From: Wukongibacter sp050859025
GTDB lineage: Bacteria > Bacillota > Clostridia > Peptostreptococcales > Caminicellaceae
Assembly: GCF_050859025.1 (NCBI RefSeq)
Contig: NZ_CP138200.1
Location: forward strand, 372,001-436,000
Reading direction: 5' to 3'
DNA: 64,000 nucleotides
The notes under the pieces are model-generated. The model had not been told where the DNA came from. It did no database searches and was given only the letters and a program-made list of their open reading frames with translations. Shown here in pieces: positions 63,973 through 64,000 of the stretch. Both the position numbers and the translations under genes were made by a program. The number at the start of each line of letters is the position of its first letter. Position 1 is the first letter of the stretch.

Positions 63973-64000
63973 GTGAAGCTGATGGAAATTAAAGAAGCAA
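63973..64000 (+). CDS. Start of a further gene cut by the window edge
   Basis: GTG at 63973, eight bases after AAGGAG, opens MKLMEIKEA and runs off the end. An ATG at 63982 is the alternative start. The family cannot be judged. Confidence 0.4.

Overview
The window is low-GC, AT-rich DNA with Gram-positive style ribosome binding sites, a T-box leader, SOS boxes of the CGAAC-N4-GTTCG type and many clostridial gene families. It most resembles an anaerobic, amino-acid-using member of the Clostridia/Tissierellia. No rRNA, tRNA or CRISPR array was seen.

Layout. (1) 1-5.1 kb: the tail of rarA, then an RND efflux pair (adaptor and pump). (2) 5.5-12.6 kb: one 2359-residue NRPS with order FAAL, carrier, heterocyclization, Cys-type adenylation carrying an inserted flavin oxidase, carrier, thioesterase. 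It is predicted to make a 2-alkyl-thiazole-4-carboxylate; the RND pair may export it. (3) 12.8-19.1 kb: a sigma-54 activator, palindromic upstream sites, two -24/-12 promoters, an Fe-S protein, a BCCT transporter and a histidine-ammonia-lyase homologue that lacks the Ala-Ser-Gly triad forming MIO. Together these suggest catabolism of a trimethylammonium amino acid such as ergothioneine. (4) 19.2-28.3 kb: amino-acid and thiol metabolism: cupin-HTH regulator, T-box-controlled threonine dehydratase, C-S lyase, NhaC-type antiporter, D-cysteine desulfhydrase-like enzyme, DapA-family aldolase and an AraC regulator. (5) 28.4-33.4 kb: MFS transporter, a candidate structured RNA, zinc-dependent PLC-like protein, a LexA DNA-binding domain without a peptidase, a phage-type sigma-like regulator and a secreted protein of unknown function. 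(6) 33.6-49.2 kb: two giant genes, a 2860-residue GLUG/FN3/cohesin-like protein and a 2214-residue RHS toxin with an internal cohesin-like plus dockerin-like insert. (7) 49.2-56.7 kb: a toxin/immunity graveyard with orphan RHS C-terminal cassettes, immunity genes, decayed tails and many REP-like palindromes at breakpoints. (8) 57-61.6 kb: TetR operon, OsmC-like protein, broken IS1182-type transposase and an intact IS256-family element with an 8-bp target duplication. (9) 61.6-64 kb: XRE regulator and phage-like genes, including a GP20-type scaffold protein.

The most unusual feature is a 66-bp promoter module that occurs four times with the same geometry (33662, 62202, 62869, 63629). It has four 11-bp-phased GCCG repeats and then a -10 box exactly 20 bp further on. 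It links the giant GLUG/RHS operon to the phage-like genes at the right end, as if both belong to one regulon. Two of the four copies are followed by a short leader that ends in an intrinsic terminator ahead of the gene.
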